From assembly GCF_021655075.1 (NCBI RefSeq), contig NZ_PPXX01000065.1, positions 1 through 64,000 of the forward strand: a DNA stretch of 64,000 nt. Direction: 5' to 3'. The notes under the pieces are model-generated. The model was not told where the DNA came from. It saw only the letters and a list, made by a program, of their open reading frames with translations, and made no database searches. Source of the DNA: Clostridium sp. Cult2. GTDB taxonomy: Bacteria; Bacillota; Clostridia; Tissierellales; Tepidimicrobiaceae. Both the position numbers and the translations under genes were made by a program. How positions within the stretch are numbered: the stretch's first letter is position 1; each line of letters starts with the position of its first letter. This document shows, piece by piece, positions 6,487 to 13,986 of the stretch.

Positions 6487-7459
6487 GTATTACATGGGCA
6501 TTGATGTAGGTAGCGTTAGTACCAATATAGTATTAATGGATGAAAATAATGACGTACATTATAAAAGATATTTGAGAACCCAAGGGAAGCCTATCGAGAT
6601 TTTAAAAGAAGGTATTGGAGAAATAGAAAGGGAGTTTAGTAAGATTGAGATTCTAGGAGTTGGTGTAACTGGTAGTGGAAGATATTTGGCAAATATAATA
6701 GTAGGAGCAGATATAGTAAAAAATGAAATTACAGCCCATGCAGTAGCAGGATTAAACTTTATCCCCGATGTAAGGACTATAATAGAAATTGGAGGACAGG
6801 ACTCTAAAATAATTCTTATTAGGGATAAAATTGTTGTAGATTTTGCAATGAATACCGTATGTGCTGCAGGTACTGGATCCTTTCTAGATAGGCAAGCTAT
6901 AAGATTAGGAGTAGATATTAGTGATTTTGGACATCTAGCATTACAATCAAAAAATTCCGTAAGAATTGCAGGAAGATGTGCTGTATTTGCTGAGTCTGAC
7001 ATGATACACAAGCAACAACTTGGTCATAATCAACCAGATATTGCAAGAGGATTATGCGATGCTTTGGTTAGAAATTATTTGAATAATGTAGGGAAAGGAA
7101 AAGAAATATTATCTCCTATCTTATTCCAAGGAGGTGTGGCAGCAAATGCAGGAATAAAAGAAGCTTTTAAAGAAGCACTAGAAAAAGAAATATACGTACC
7201 AGAAAATTATGATGTAATGGGAGCTATTGGCGTAGCTATACTTGCAAAGGAGGAGGTAAAAAAGAAAGATAAGACTAATTTTAAAGGGACTTCTTTGTCT
7301 AAAATGAATTACGAAGTAAAAGGATTTGAATGTGATGGTTGTTCCAACATATGTGAGGTGGTAGAAATAAGAGAAGAAGGAATAGTATTAGCTAGATATG
7401 GAGATAAATGTGGAAAATGGTCTAATTCTATTAATAATAGAGGTTCTAAACTAGCATAA
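6479..7459 (+). CDS. BadF/BadG/HgdC-type ATPase (2-hydroxyacyl-CoA dehydratase activator family)
   Basis: A 326-residue ASKHA-fold ATPase. Phosphate-binding motif DVGSVSTN lies at about 9-16, EIGGQDSK at about 102-109 and CAAGTGSF at about 126-133, with a GRCAVF Cys near 164-169 as the second ligand of the inter-subunit [4Fe-4S] cluster. This is the activator family that couples ATP hydrolysis to low-potential electron transfer. An added C-terminal tail of about 50 residues carries C-x2-C-x3-C near 284-291 and a further Cys. RBS GAGGAGG precedes the ATG. It is the third gene of the coupled set, so it presumably energises the two upstream subunits. Confidence 0.85.
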   Translation: MDKYYMGIDVGSVSTNIVLMDENNDVHYKRYLRTQGKPIEILKEGIGEIEREFSKIEILGVGVTGSGRYLANIIVGADIVKNEITAHAVAGLNFIPDVRTIIEIGGQDSKIILIRDKIVVDFAMNTVCAAGTGSFLDRQAIRLGVDISDFGHLALQSKNSVRIAGRCAVFAESDMIHKQQLGHNQPDIARGLCDALVRNYLNNVGKGKEILSPILFQGGVAANAGIKEAFKEALEKEIYVPENYDVMGAIGVAILAKEEVKKKDKTNFKGTSLSKMNYEVKGFECDGCSNICEVVEIREEGIVLARYGDKCGKWSNSINNRGSKLA

Positions 7460-7487
7460 CCTTAAGTTTATATACTTAAGGTATTTT
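7459..7487 (+). terminator. Terminator after the dehydratase/activase set
   Basis: ACCTTAAG pairs with CTTAAGGT around an 8-nt loop, then ATTTTC. The U-run is modest. Confidence 0.6.
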
Positions 7488-7530
7488 CTATGCTATAATA
7501 TCCTTATAATATTTAAATGAGGAGAGCGTT

Positions 7531-7947
7531 ATGTATAAGGATAGTGTTGTTAATGGGTTTAGGAAGGGGATTATAACTGTATGGAAATTGGCTAAAATCG
7601 TTGTGCCTGTTTATTTTTTTGTTACCTTTTTAGGCTTTACTCCTATATTAAATAAAATCTCAAATTTTTTTGAGCCAGTAATGAAAATTATTGGTCTTCC
7701 AGGTGAAGCTTCTCTACCTCTGGTTTTAGGAAACTTTATCAATCTATATGCTGGATTAGGTGCTATGGCAAGTTTATCATTAACTCCAAAACAAGCAACG
7801 ATTTTAGCAATTATGTTGTCCTTTTCCCATAGCTTATTTTTAGAAACTGCAGTAGCTAAAAAAGTTGGAGTAAGCCCTAGTGTAGCAGTGCTTATAAGGA
7901 TAATATTAGCTTTATTATCTGGAATTACTTTCAATCTAATATTATAG
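7531..7947 (+). CDS. Gate-domain (nucleoside recognition) membrane protein A
   Basis: A 138-residue integral membrane protein with about four hydrophobic helices and the Gate-domain pattern (VLGNFINLYAGLGAM, then SFSHSLFLETAVAKKVG). Related single-domain proteins include SpmA/SpmB spore-maturation proteins and small YjiG/YjiH-type pairs, but residue similarity is not enough to name it. RBS GAGGAGAG. The next gene starts 11 bp later and also encodes a Gate protein, so the two probably form a hetero-oligomeric transporter or channel. The substrate is unknown. Confidence 0.75.
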   Translation: MYKDSVVNGFRKGIITVWKLAKIVVPVYFFVTFLGFTPILNKISNFFEPVMKIIGLPGEASLPLVLGNFINLYAGLGAMASLSLTPKQATILAIMLSFSHSLFLETAVAKKVGVSPSVAVLIRIILALLSGITFNLIL

Positions 7948-7958
7948 GAGGTAAAAAA

Positions 7959-8429
7959 ATGGACTTAATAGCATATTTAAAAGAAAGTTCTATAGGGAGT
8001 ATAAACTCTATTTTAAATATGGCAAAGATAATTATTCCTCTCATGATAATTATGGAAATTTTAAAGGATTCAAATGTACTGGAAACCATATCCAAAAGAC
8101 TAAAGCCTATATCTAGGTTTTTTGATATATCCAACGAGACGGTTTTTCCAATGATGATAGGACTAATCTTTGGATTAGTATATGGAGCTGGTGTAATAAT
8201 AGAAAGTACTGATGGAAAAGAATTAAGGAAAAAAGATTTATATGTGTTGATTATATTTTTGGTTTCATGCCATGCAATCTTTGAAGATACTTTAATCTTT
8301 GTAACAGTAGGAGCAAATCTATGGATGCTTTTTATTACTAGGTTAATTGTAGCAACTATTACCGCTTATTTTGCATCAAAGATAATAGATAGAAGTTTAA
8401 ATAATAAAATATTTGAGAGTAATAAATAG
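7959..8429 (+). CDS. Gate-domain (nucleoside recognition) membrane protein B
   Basis: A 156-residue membrane protein with the matching half-motifs: FPMMIGLIFGLVYGAGVI (about 64-81) and FLVSCHAIFEDTLIF (about 101-115). It pairs with the gene 11 bp upstream; RBS GGAGG lies directly before the ATG. Paired half-size Gate proteins are known in Firmicutes, where each contributes one repeat. The pattern H-x-I/L-F/L-x-E is shared between the two partners and may line the transport path. The substrate is not inferable. Confidence 0.75.
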   Translation: MDLIAYLKESSIGSINSILNMAKIIIPLMIIMEILKDSNVLETISKRLKPISRFFDISNETVFPMMIGLIFGLVYGAGVIIESTDGKELRKKDLYVLIIFLVSCHAIFEDTLIFVTVGANLWMLFITRLIVATITAYFASKIIDRSLNNKIFESNK

Positions 8430-8462
8430 AACAGGTACCTTAGGGAACCTGTTCTATTTGCT
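8429..8462. terminator. Bidirectional terminator between convergent genes
   Basis: GAACAGGT-ACC pairs with GG-AACCTGTTC (8429-8454). It separates the Gate genes from the convergent gene that ends at 8466. Confidence 0.8.
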
Positions 8463-8465
8463 TTA

Positions 8466-9434
8466 TTAATAAATGTCTTTATCATCTTCTTCAGCTTCTA
8501 ATGAAAGACGTGGACGTGGTCTAGGATGTGGCGGGTCGTTGTTATCATTATTTTCGTCAATTTGTCTAGGGAATAAGGTTGGGAATGTAGTACAGATTGG
8601 AGATATTTCTGGTGATAATTCTGGGAATCCAGTAGATAGAACACAAAGTTGAACTGGTACTATAATTTTCTTTTCACAGGATATACATATAGCTATTATT
8701 AAATCGATTCTTACCTCTCCTGTTTCTGGATTAATATCTATATCCCTTGTGATGCTATTAGTTGCCAATCTTGTTTCGCAAAGTATATTGCAGAATTCAG
8801 CAAATCTTGGGAAGAAAGCTGAGTTGAATACTGAAGGTATACATAGTTCAAAGAAGTTAGTTAGCTCTACTGGTGTAATAGGAACATTAGCAGTCAAAGT
8901 AACATTCCTTCTTCTATTACTAGGTGTTTGAACAACCACATCTATTTCTACTAATACATTGCCTCTTATTCTTACTCTTTGCGTTCCAAAAACTGGGGTA
9001 CCTTTACCTTCTTCATCGCATTCACTGGTATCAGCAAAAATAATTTTTTCAGACATGAATCCATCAGGACCCACTACTTCAACTGGTTTTCCTTTTCCAT
9101 CTTTTACAAATTGTCCTCCTGAAAGGACTGTTTCTGGATCTACAACTAAATTACGTGGGTCATTAATATTTTCAGGATTAAAGAATCTTTTACACCTAAT
9201 ATCTAGAATTCTTATTATCCTTGCATTTGGGCCTAAATTTGGTGTAAACCTTACATTGTTTATGGTGCTTAGAGCTTGCAAATTAACTAATGTAGCATCA
9301 AATACTTTTTGAGCAAATATTGGTTCAGTCTTTACATTTCTTAGTGTACCATCCCATTCGCATCCTGTAACGCCTTCACAACATCTATCGGTTATACCTA
9401 AACTTATTGTTTCAGGTCTAAAGTTCGAACTCAT
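8466..9434 (-). CDS. Hypothetical protein, possibly spore-surface associated
   Basis: 322 residues from the ATG preceded by AAAGGGGG; a longer reading to 9479 lacks an RBS. It is beta-rich and Val/Thr/Asn/Pro-rich, with scattered cysteines (CC near 19, FCNILC, CISC) and no signal peptide. It ends in a Pro-His-Arg tail (PPHPRPRPR) followed by acidic residues. Cys-rich, signal-less proteins of this kind in spore formers are often coat or exosporium components, but that is inference; no domain is recognised with confidence. It is convergent with the Gate pair and divergent from the next gene. Confidence 0.75.
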   Translation of the reverse strand: MSSNFRPETISLGITDRCCEGVTGCEWDGTLRNVKTEPIFAQKVFDATLVNLQALSTINNVRFTPNLGPNARIIRILDIRCKRFFNPENINDPRNLVVDPETVLSGGQFVKDGKGKPVEVVGPDGFMSEKIIFADTSECDEEGKGTPVFGTQRVRIRGNVLVEIDVVVQTPSNRRRNVTLTANVPITPVELTNFFELCIPSVFNSAFFPRFAEFCNILCETRLATNSITRDIDINPETGEVRIDLIIAICISCEKKIIVPVQLCVLSTGFPELSPEISPICTTFPTLFPRQIDENNDNNDPPHPRPRPRLSLEAEEDDKDIY

Positions 9435-9581
9435 TATTTTTCCCCCTTTCAATAGTCTTGAGTCCCTTGTCTCACTCATATTATATTCTTCTGTTATAGT
9501 TCTTGTTACATGTTAAAACAGGAATATTTATTTTCAGTTATTAATATTATTTTAGAAGAAGTATATTTAGGTGGTGATAAT

Positions 9582-10658
9582 ATGGCTTATTTTAATGACA
9601 AATTATTATTAATATCAGATTCCCATGAGAACATTGACGTATTTAGACTATTAAAAGGGAAAATAACAAGATACAATTTCAATTACGAAACACAAAAACA
9701 GTATGAAAAAGTTATAGCAAAAGAAGTATTTTTAGAATACGATGGTTCCATTGATGAAAATGATACTATATATATTATTTGCCAAGATAAATCTTTTGAT
9801 TTAATATTAATTCTTTTAAAAAAGAACAAAGACATGGAAGTAGTTAAATTGACAGAAGAACCAATACCAGAAGTTTATTATTTAAACATAATTTTGGATA
9901 ATGATAAACCACATATTTTTTATTTTATATTGACATCAAAGATTGAAAAAAAATATCGAATTTATCATCATTATTTTACTGGGGGAGAATGGATAACTAA
10001 CAAAGTAGATGAAATAAAAGTTAGAGAACTGTTAAACCCATTAAAAATATTTAGAGCTGATAATGAGATTATTTTATCCTACTATAACAAGATTGGAGAT
10101 GAACAAATCTATATAAAAAAATTCGATTTAAATAAAGAAAAATGGGAAGAAAAAATTAGATTAACTGATGATGAAAGAAACAAATTATATTTAGATTTTG
10201 TTGTTGGTAAGGACAAAATACACCTGACCTACTGCCAATATGAAGAAGGAAATCTGGTAGTAAAATATGAAAGATATAGTTATGATAATGTTCTGTTGAG
10301 AAAGGAAGTAGAAGAGAAAATATCTAATATAGAAAACCCGCAAGACCCTACACTAATATACTATGAAGACCGATTATGGATTGTATGGATTGAATATGAA
10401 AATGTAATGAGTAGATATAGTGATGACTTTGGCAATACTTGGAGTCCAATTTATTTATGGAAAGAATCAAAAGGAAAGGATATTGTAAGATACAAGTATA
10501 ATAAACTGAACAATGAAGGAATTATATTAAACTATTCTTTTGGAAAGATTGATTCAGATATCAGTTTTATAGGTATCGGGGTTTTAGATAATACTATAGA
10601 AATACCATTAAAAAAAAAGGCATTCCAGACTATCATCAAGAACATTCCAAGATTTTAG
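9582..10658 (+). CDS. Hypothetical beta-propeller-like protein with possible -1 frameshift extension
   Basis: 358 residues from the ATG at 9582 (AGGTGG at 9570-9575); a start at 9510 would precede this RBS. The protein has repeating blade-like units (for example YYEDRLWIVWIEYENV and YSDDFGNTWSP, an Asp-box-like turn), as in sialidase-type propellers. There is no signal peptide. At 10610-10618 nine A residues include A-AAA-AAG (10613-10619), the classic -1 slippery heptamer in the right frame. Slippage would replace the last 13 residues with a 77-residue, highly charged, coiled-coil-like tail ending at 10852. A plain frameshift mutation or homopolymer error is the alternative. Confidence 0.75.
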   Translation: MAYFNDKLLLISDSHENIDVFRLLKGKITRYNFNYETQKQYEKVIAKEVFLEYDGSIDENDTIYIICQDKSFDLILILLKKNKDMEVVKLTEEPIPEVYYLNIILDNDKPHIFYFILTSKIEKKYRIYHHYFTGGEWITNKVDEIKVRELLNPLKIFRADNEIILSYYNKIGDEQIYIKKFDLNKEKWEEKIRLTDDERNKLYLDFVVGKDKIHLTYCQYEEGNLVVKYERYSYDNVLLRKEVEEKISNIENPQDPTLIYYEDRLWIVWIEYENVMSRYSDDFGNTWSPIYLWKESKGKDIVRYKYNKLNNEGIILNYSFGKIDSDISFIGIGVLDNTIEIPLKKKAFQTIIKNIPRF

Positions 10659-10852
10659 AATTTAACAATGAAATGAAAACAGAGTTAGAAAAAATATATA
10701 ACTTGATAGAAGGATTGGAAAAAAGAGTAGCAGCTATGGAGATGTTAGAAATTAATAAGGATGTGGAGTTATTGACAAAAAAAGTTGATTACGTAGAAAG
10801 CTTTTTAAATAATAGAACAAGGGGTTTATATGAAAGAAGTAAACATAGATAG
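10619..10852 (+). other. Open -1 frame continuing the propeller gene (77 codons)
   Basis: Read from GGC at 10619, this frame has no stop until TAG at 10850-10852. It encodes a helical Glu/Lys-rich segment with heptads (NEMKTELEKIYNLIEGLEKR and further). It has no credible RBS of its own. It is either the C-terminus of the upstream gene, reached by slippage on the A9 tract, or a separated remnant. Confidence 0.6.
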
Positions 10853-10876
10853 ATGTTACTAGTAACATCTATCTAT
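10845..10876. terminator. 32-bp perfect palindrome between convergent genes
   Basis: ATAGATAGATGTTACT is followed directly by its reverse complement. It contains the stop of the -1 frame and lies 1 bp from the asparaginase stop. It probably works as a bidirectional terminator. Confidence 0.7.
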
Positions 10877-10877
10877 A

Positions 10878-11861
10878 TCAATTTTCAAAAAGGTCTCTAA
10901 TAATATTAAAATCATTAGTTATGCTTAATATTAACATTAACTTTATTCTGGCTTTTTGTCCCGGAAGATTCTTGCCAAAAATAACACCTAAGTTTCTTAA
11001 ATGCTTACCGCCACCTTCATAACCATATGTATCTAACACTCGTCCTGTGGGGCATCTAGATACCATAACCACTGGTATCCCTTTTATTATAGATTTTTTT
11101 ACACCAGAAACCATGGTAGGCGGTATATTTCCTCTTCCTAAAGATTCAATTACAATACCTTTGTAATTTTTTTCAATGTAGAAATCAAATATATCAGAAT
11201 TCATTCCAGGACCGCATTTTATCAATGCTACTTTTGACTCTATCTTTTCAGTTTCAATATGCTTTTTGGATAAAATATCCCTATAAAAAATTACTTCATC
11301 ATTATCTACTATACCTAATGGACCAAATTCTGGGGATTTAAAAGTATCTAAGGACAAAGTATTGGTCTTTGTGACTTCACTGGCAGCGTTTACTTCATTA
11401 TTCATAACTACTAAAACACCTTTATTTTTGGCGTTTTTAGATATAACTGTACAAATGGCAGCAGATAAGTTACTGGAACCATCATAGCCAAGTTCGGAGC
11501 TGTTTCTCATAGCACCTACAACAGCGATAGGTTTCTTTGAATCAATTGTCAAATCTAGTAGATAGGCTGTTTCTTCTAAAGTATCAGTACCATGAGTTAC
11601 AATAACACCAGTAATATCTTCTCTCATAATGGTTTTCTTTGTTAGTATTGATAGTTTTATCATCATTTCAGGAGTAATGTGAGGACTAGGAAGATTTGAA
11701 AAATTAATTATTTCAATTTCTGCAAATTTTTCTATATTTGTAACCATAGCCATTATTTCTTCTGAAGATAAAGCAGGTATGGCAGCGTGAATTCTAGGGT
11801 CTATTTTCATAGATATGGTGCCACCAGTGAAGATAATAGCAACTTTATTAGGACAGGTCAT
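10878..11861 (-). CDS. ansA: L-asparaginase (type I-like)
   Basis: 327 residues. TGGTIS at about 13-18 supplies the nucleophilic Thr. THGTDTLEET at about 89-98 supplies the second Thr and the Asp of the active site. GAMRNSSELGYDGSSNL is the typical substrate-side loop. There is no signal peptide, so it is cytoplasmic: L-asparagine + H2O to L-aspartate + NH3. Start ATG with GAGGAGG. In an amino-acid fermenter it would feed aspartate to the threonine pathway or to catabolism. A promoter-like TATAAT (minus strand, 11887-11892) lies within an ATGATAA/TTATCAT inverted repeat just upstream. Confidence 0.92.
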   Translation of the reverse strand: MTCPNKVAIIFTGGTISMKIDPRIHAAIPALSSEEIMAMVTNIEKFAEIEIINFSNLPSPHITPEMMIKLSILTKKTIMREDITGVIVTHGTDTLEETAYLLDLTIDSKKPIAVVGAMRNSSELGYDGSSNLSAAICTVISKNAKNKGVLVVMNNEVNAASEVTKTNTLSLDTFKSPEFGPLGIVDNDEVIFYRDILSKKHIETEKIESKVALIKCGPGMNSDIFDFYIEKNYKGIVIESLGRGNIPPTMVSGVKKSIIKGIPVVMVSRCPTGRVLDTYGYEGGGKHLRNLGVIFGKNLPGQKARIKLMLILSITNDFNIIRDLFEN

Positions 11862-11880
11862 ATAAACGCCTCCTCAATTT

Positions 11881-11901
11881 ATGATAATTATATTTTATCA
11901 T
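11881..11901 (-). promoter_or_regulatory. Inverted repeat over the ansA -10 region
   Basis: ATGATAA-N7-TTATCAT (11881-11901) overlaps a TATAAT read on the minus strand. Its location suggests an operator for ansA. The regulator is unknown. Confidence 0.45.
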
Positions 11902-11926
11902 AAAAAATAAAATAAAGTACAAAAAA

Positions 11927-12035
11927 GAAAAAAGCCCCTTGCGGGGCCTCCCATCCTTAACGGATGTAAAATAAACCGTTCAAAAGGGGTATTGGGAATA
12001 GAGATCTTATTTGAGGTTACCAGGGGGATAACCAC
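11927..12035 (-). ncRNA. Candidate small RNA (about 109 nt) upstream of ansA
   Basis: The minus strand has a near-perfect promoter and, about 90-110 nt later, an intrinsic terminator (GCCCC-GCAA-GGGGC, 11934-11947, then a T-run). The body contains GGTTA/TAACC, AACGG/CCGTT and the mutually exclusive CATCC/GGATG pairings. There is no ORF with an RBS. It fills most of the 332-bp gap between ansA and the LUD gene. It may be a free sRNA or an attenuating leader of ansA, which starts 66 bp beyond the terminator. I saw no SRP or other familiar signature. Confidence 0.6.
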
Positions 12036-12041
12036 TTTTAA

Positions 12042-12070
12042 ATTATAGCAAATTACGACAAAGTTTGCAA
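12042..12070 (-). promoter_or_regulatory. Strong promoter of the candidate small RNA
   Basis: On the minus strand: TTGCAA (12065-12070), a 17-bp spacer, extended TG-n-TATAAT (-10 at 12042-12047). Confidence 0.75.
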
Positions 12071-12193
12071 CACCTTTTTAAAAAATTATTATGTTTTCAA
12101 AAGAAACTATATATAACAAACTTAATCTTTAATATAGTTTATAAATGCTATATAATTATTATTGAAATAGAAGATAATATTAGGGGGGTTAAA

Positions 12194-12799
12194 ATGAATA
12201 ATAAAATCTTATTAGCAGAATCAAGTTTAAAACGGAATGGATTTCAAGTAAAGACTTTTCAAAATGTACAGGAGGCAAAAGAAGCGCTGATGGAGGCAAT
12301 TGATATTGATGAATCCGTAGCTTTAGGAGGCTCTATTACTTTATACGAATTAGATATTTATGAAGATTTTGTTAAGAGAGGAAATGAAACATATTGGCAT
12401 TGGAAAGGGGAAGATAGGAAAAGAGAATTAAAAAAAGCTCATACTTCTAAAGTATATTTAACAAGTACCAATGCTCTAACCTTAGACGGGAAATTGGTAA
12501 ATATGGATGGAGTTGGCAACAGAGTTTCATCTATGTTTTATGGGCATGAAAGGGTATATATAATTGCAGGAAGGAATAAAATATGCAAAGATTATGAAGA
12601 AGCAAAGAAAAGGATTAAAAACATAGCAGCACCTAAAAACGCTCAAAGATTAGATGTTAATACACCATGTAAATTTACAGGGAAATGTAGTGATTGCGAT
12701 TCTCCAGATAGAATATGTAATGTAGAGGTTATTATACATAAAAATACTTCAGGATCAAACATTAACATATACTTGATAGATGAGGATTTAGGATACTAA
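12194..12799 (+). CDS. LUD (LutC/YkgG-like) domain protein
   Basis: 201 residues from the ATG behind GGGGGG; an in-frame extension to 12065 lacks an RBS. It contains the LUD-domain pattern ALGGSITLYELDIYE, then TSTNALTLDGKLVNMDGVGNRVSSMFYGHERV. A C-terminal Cys set (C-x5-C-x2-C, then C) is common in clostridial stand-alone LUD proteins. LutC-like proteins take part in lactate utilisation, but here lutA/B are absent and the role is unknown. The next gene, a cysteine desulfurase, starts 18 bp later, so they may share a transcript. Confidence 0.8.
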   Translation: MNNKILLAESSLKRNGFQVKTFQNVQEAKEALMEAIDIDESVALGGSITLYELDIYEDFVKRGNETYWHWKGEDRKRELKKAHTSKVYLTSTNALTLDGKLVNMDGVGNRVSSMFYGHERVYIIAGRNKICKDYEEAKKRIKNIAAPKNAQRLDVNTPCKFTGKCSDCDSPDRICNVEVIIHKNTSGSNINIYLIDEDLGY

Positions 12800-12817
12800 A
12801 CTAGATGAGGTGATACT

Positions 12818-13981
12818 TTGAACATGGACATATACTTGGATAATTGCTCTACAACTAAACCAAGAGAAGAAGTTATAGAAGAGATGATTTATGTTTTAAG
12901 GGAAGAATATGGTAATCCTTCATCCCTTCATAGGATGGGATTTACTGTAGAAAAAAAAATAGAGGATATAAGGTATAATATAGCTAGATTTTTAAAAGTA
13001 GATAAGGATGAAATATACTTTACATCTGGAGGCACTGAAAGCAACAATATGGCTATTCAAAGTATAATAAATAAATATAGTAGATTAGGAAAACACATAA
13101 TAACAACAAGAATTGAACATCCATCAGTGTTGAATATACTAAAAGACTATGAGGAAAAAGGTTATGATGTAACTTATTTAGATGTAAATAGTGAAGGCTT
13201 AATTTCATTAGATCAATTAAAAGAAAGCATAAGAGAAGATACCATACTTCTATCTATAATGCAAGTAAATAATGAAATAGGAAGTATTCAACCTATTTGG
13301 GAAATAAAAAACATTTTAAGGGATATAGAGTCAATAGCATTAATACATGTGGATGGAGTTCAAGCTTTCGGTAAAGTTCATATTAGCCTAGAGGATTGGG
13401 GTATAGACACATTTTCTTTTAGTGGGCACAAAATTTATGGACCAAAAGGGATAGGTGGATTGTATATTAATAAAGATTTAAATTTAAATCCTATAATATT
13501 TGGTGGTAATCAAGAAAGAGGATTGCGTTCTGGTACAGAGAATGTGCCAGGCATAATGGGGCTAGGAAAAGCTGTAGAATTGATGGAGAAAAATTTTGAA
13601 AAGGAACAAAAATGGGTCAATGGAATTAAGCAATACCTTATTAAGAAACTGAAAGCAGAGATTGACAATATTCACATTAATAGTCCAATGAATGAAAAAT
13701 CTTCACCTTATATATTAAATGTTTCCTTTGAATATGTAAGAGGAGAAGTTTTGCTCCACTATTTAGAAAACAAGGGTATTTATGTATCTACTAGTTCTGC
13801 TTGTTCTTCAAAAGGTACAGAAAAGAGCCATGTATTATTAGCATTAGGGCTTTCAGATAGATTAATAGAAGGGGCTATAAGATTTTGTTTTTCTCACGAA
13901 AACACGAAAGAGGATATAGACTATACTATAGAAATATTAAAAAAAGCAGTTGAAGAGATTAGACAAATTACTATGAGGTGA
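12818..13981 (+). CDS. Cysteine desulfurase (NifS/IscS family)
   Basis: 387 residues from TTG (12818), 5 bp after GAGGTG; an ATG at 12824 is the alternative. It is a PLP enzyme: TSGGTESNN near 70 binds cofactor phosphate, HVDGVQAFGK is a typical Asp/Gln region, the Schiff-base Lys is in FSFSGHKIYGPKG (about 205), and the catalytic Cys is in STSSACSSKG (about 325-334). It converts cysteine to alanine and passes persulfide sulfur on. thiI starts 5 bp after its stop codon. This is the usual NifZ-type arrangement, in which the desulfurase supplies ThiI for 4-thiouridine in tRNA. Confidence 0.93.
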   Translation: MNMDIYLDNCSTTKPREEVIEEMIYVLREEYGNPSSLHRMGFTVEKKIEDIRYNIARFLKVDKDEIYFTSGGTESNNMAIQSIINKYSRLGKHIITTRIEHPSVLNILKDYEEKGYDVTYLDVNSEGLISLDQLKESIREDTILLSIMQVNNEIGSIQPIWEIKNILRDIESIALIHVDGVQAFGKVHISLEDWGIDTFSFSGHKIYGPKGIGGLYINKDLNLNPIIFGGNQERGLRSGTENVPGIMGLGKAVELMEKNFEKEQKWVNGIKQYLIKKLKAEIDNIHINSPMNEKSSPYILNVSFEYVRGEVLLHYLENKGIYVSTSSACSSKGTEKSHVLLALGLSDRLIEGAIRFCFSHENTKEDIDYTIEILKKAVEEIRQITMR

Positions 13982-13986
13982 TAGAA

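Noticed and set aside
6559-7011. Minus-strand 150-aa ORF within the activase gene
   Set aside because: Shadow of a strong plus-strand gene with complete family motifs; no RBS.
10659-10852. Independent small gene after the propeller protein
   Set aside because: There is an ATG but no RBS, and the frame joins directly to the upstream gene through the slippery tract.
11927-12035. Assignment of the small RNA as SRP RNA or 6S RNA
   Set aside because: The conserved SRP domain motif (GGAAGGAAGC type) and the long 6S hairpin with central bubble are not visible.
12065-12193. N-terminal extension of the LUD protein
   Set aside because: It lacks an RBS and resembles untranslated AT-rich leader; GGGGGG precedes the ATG at 12194.
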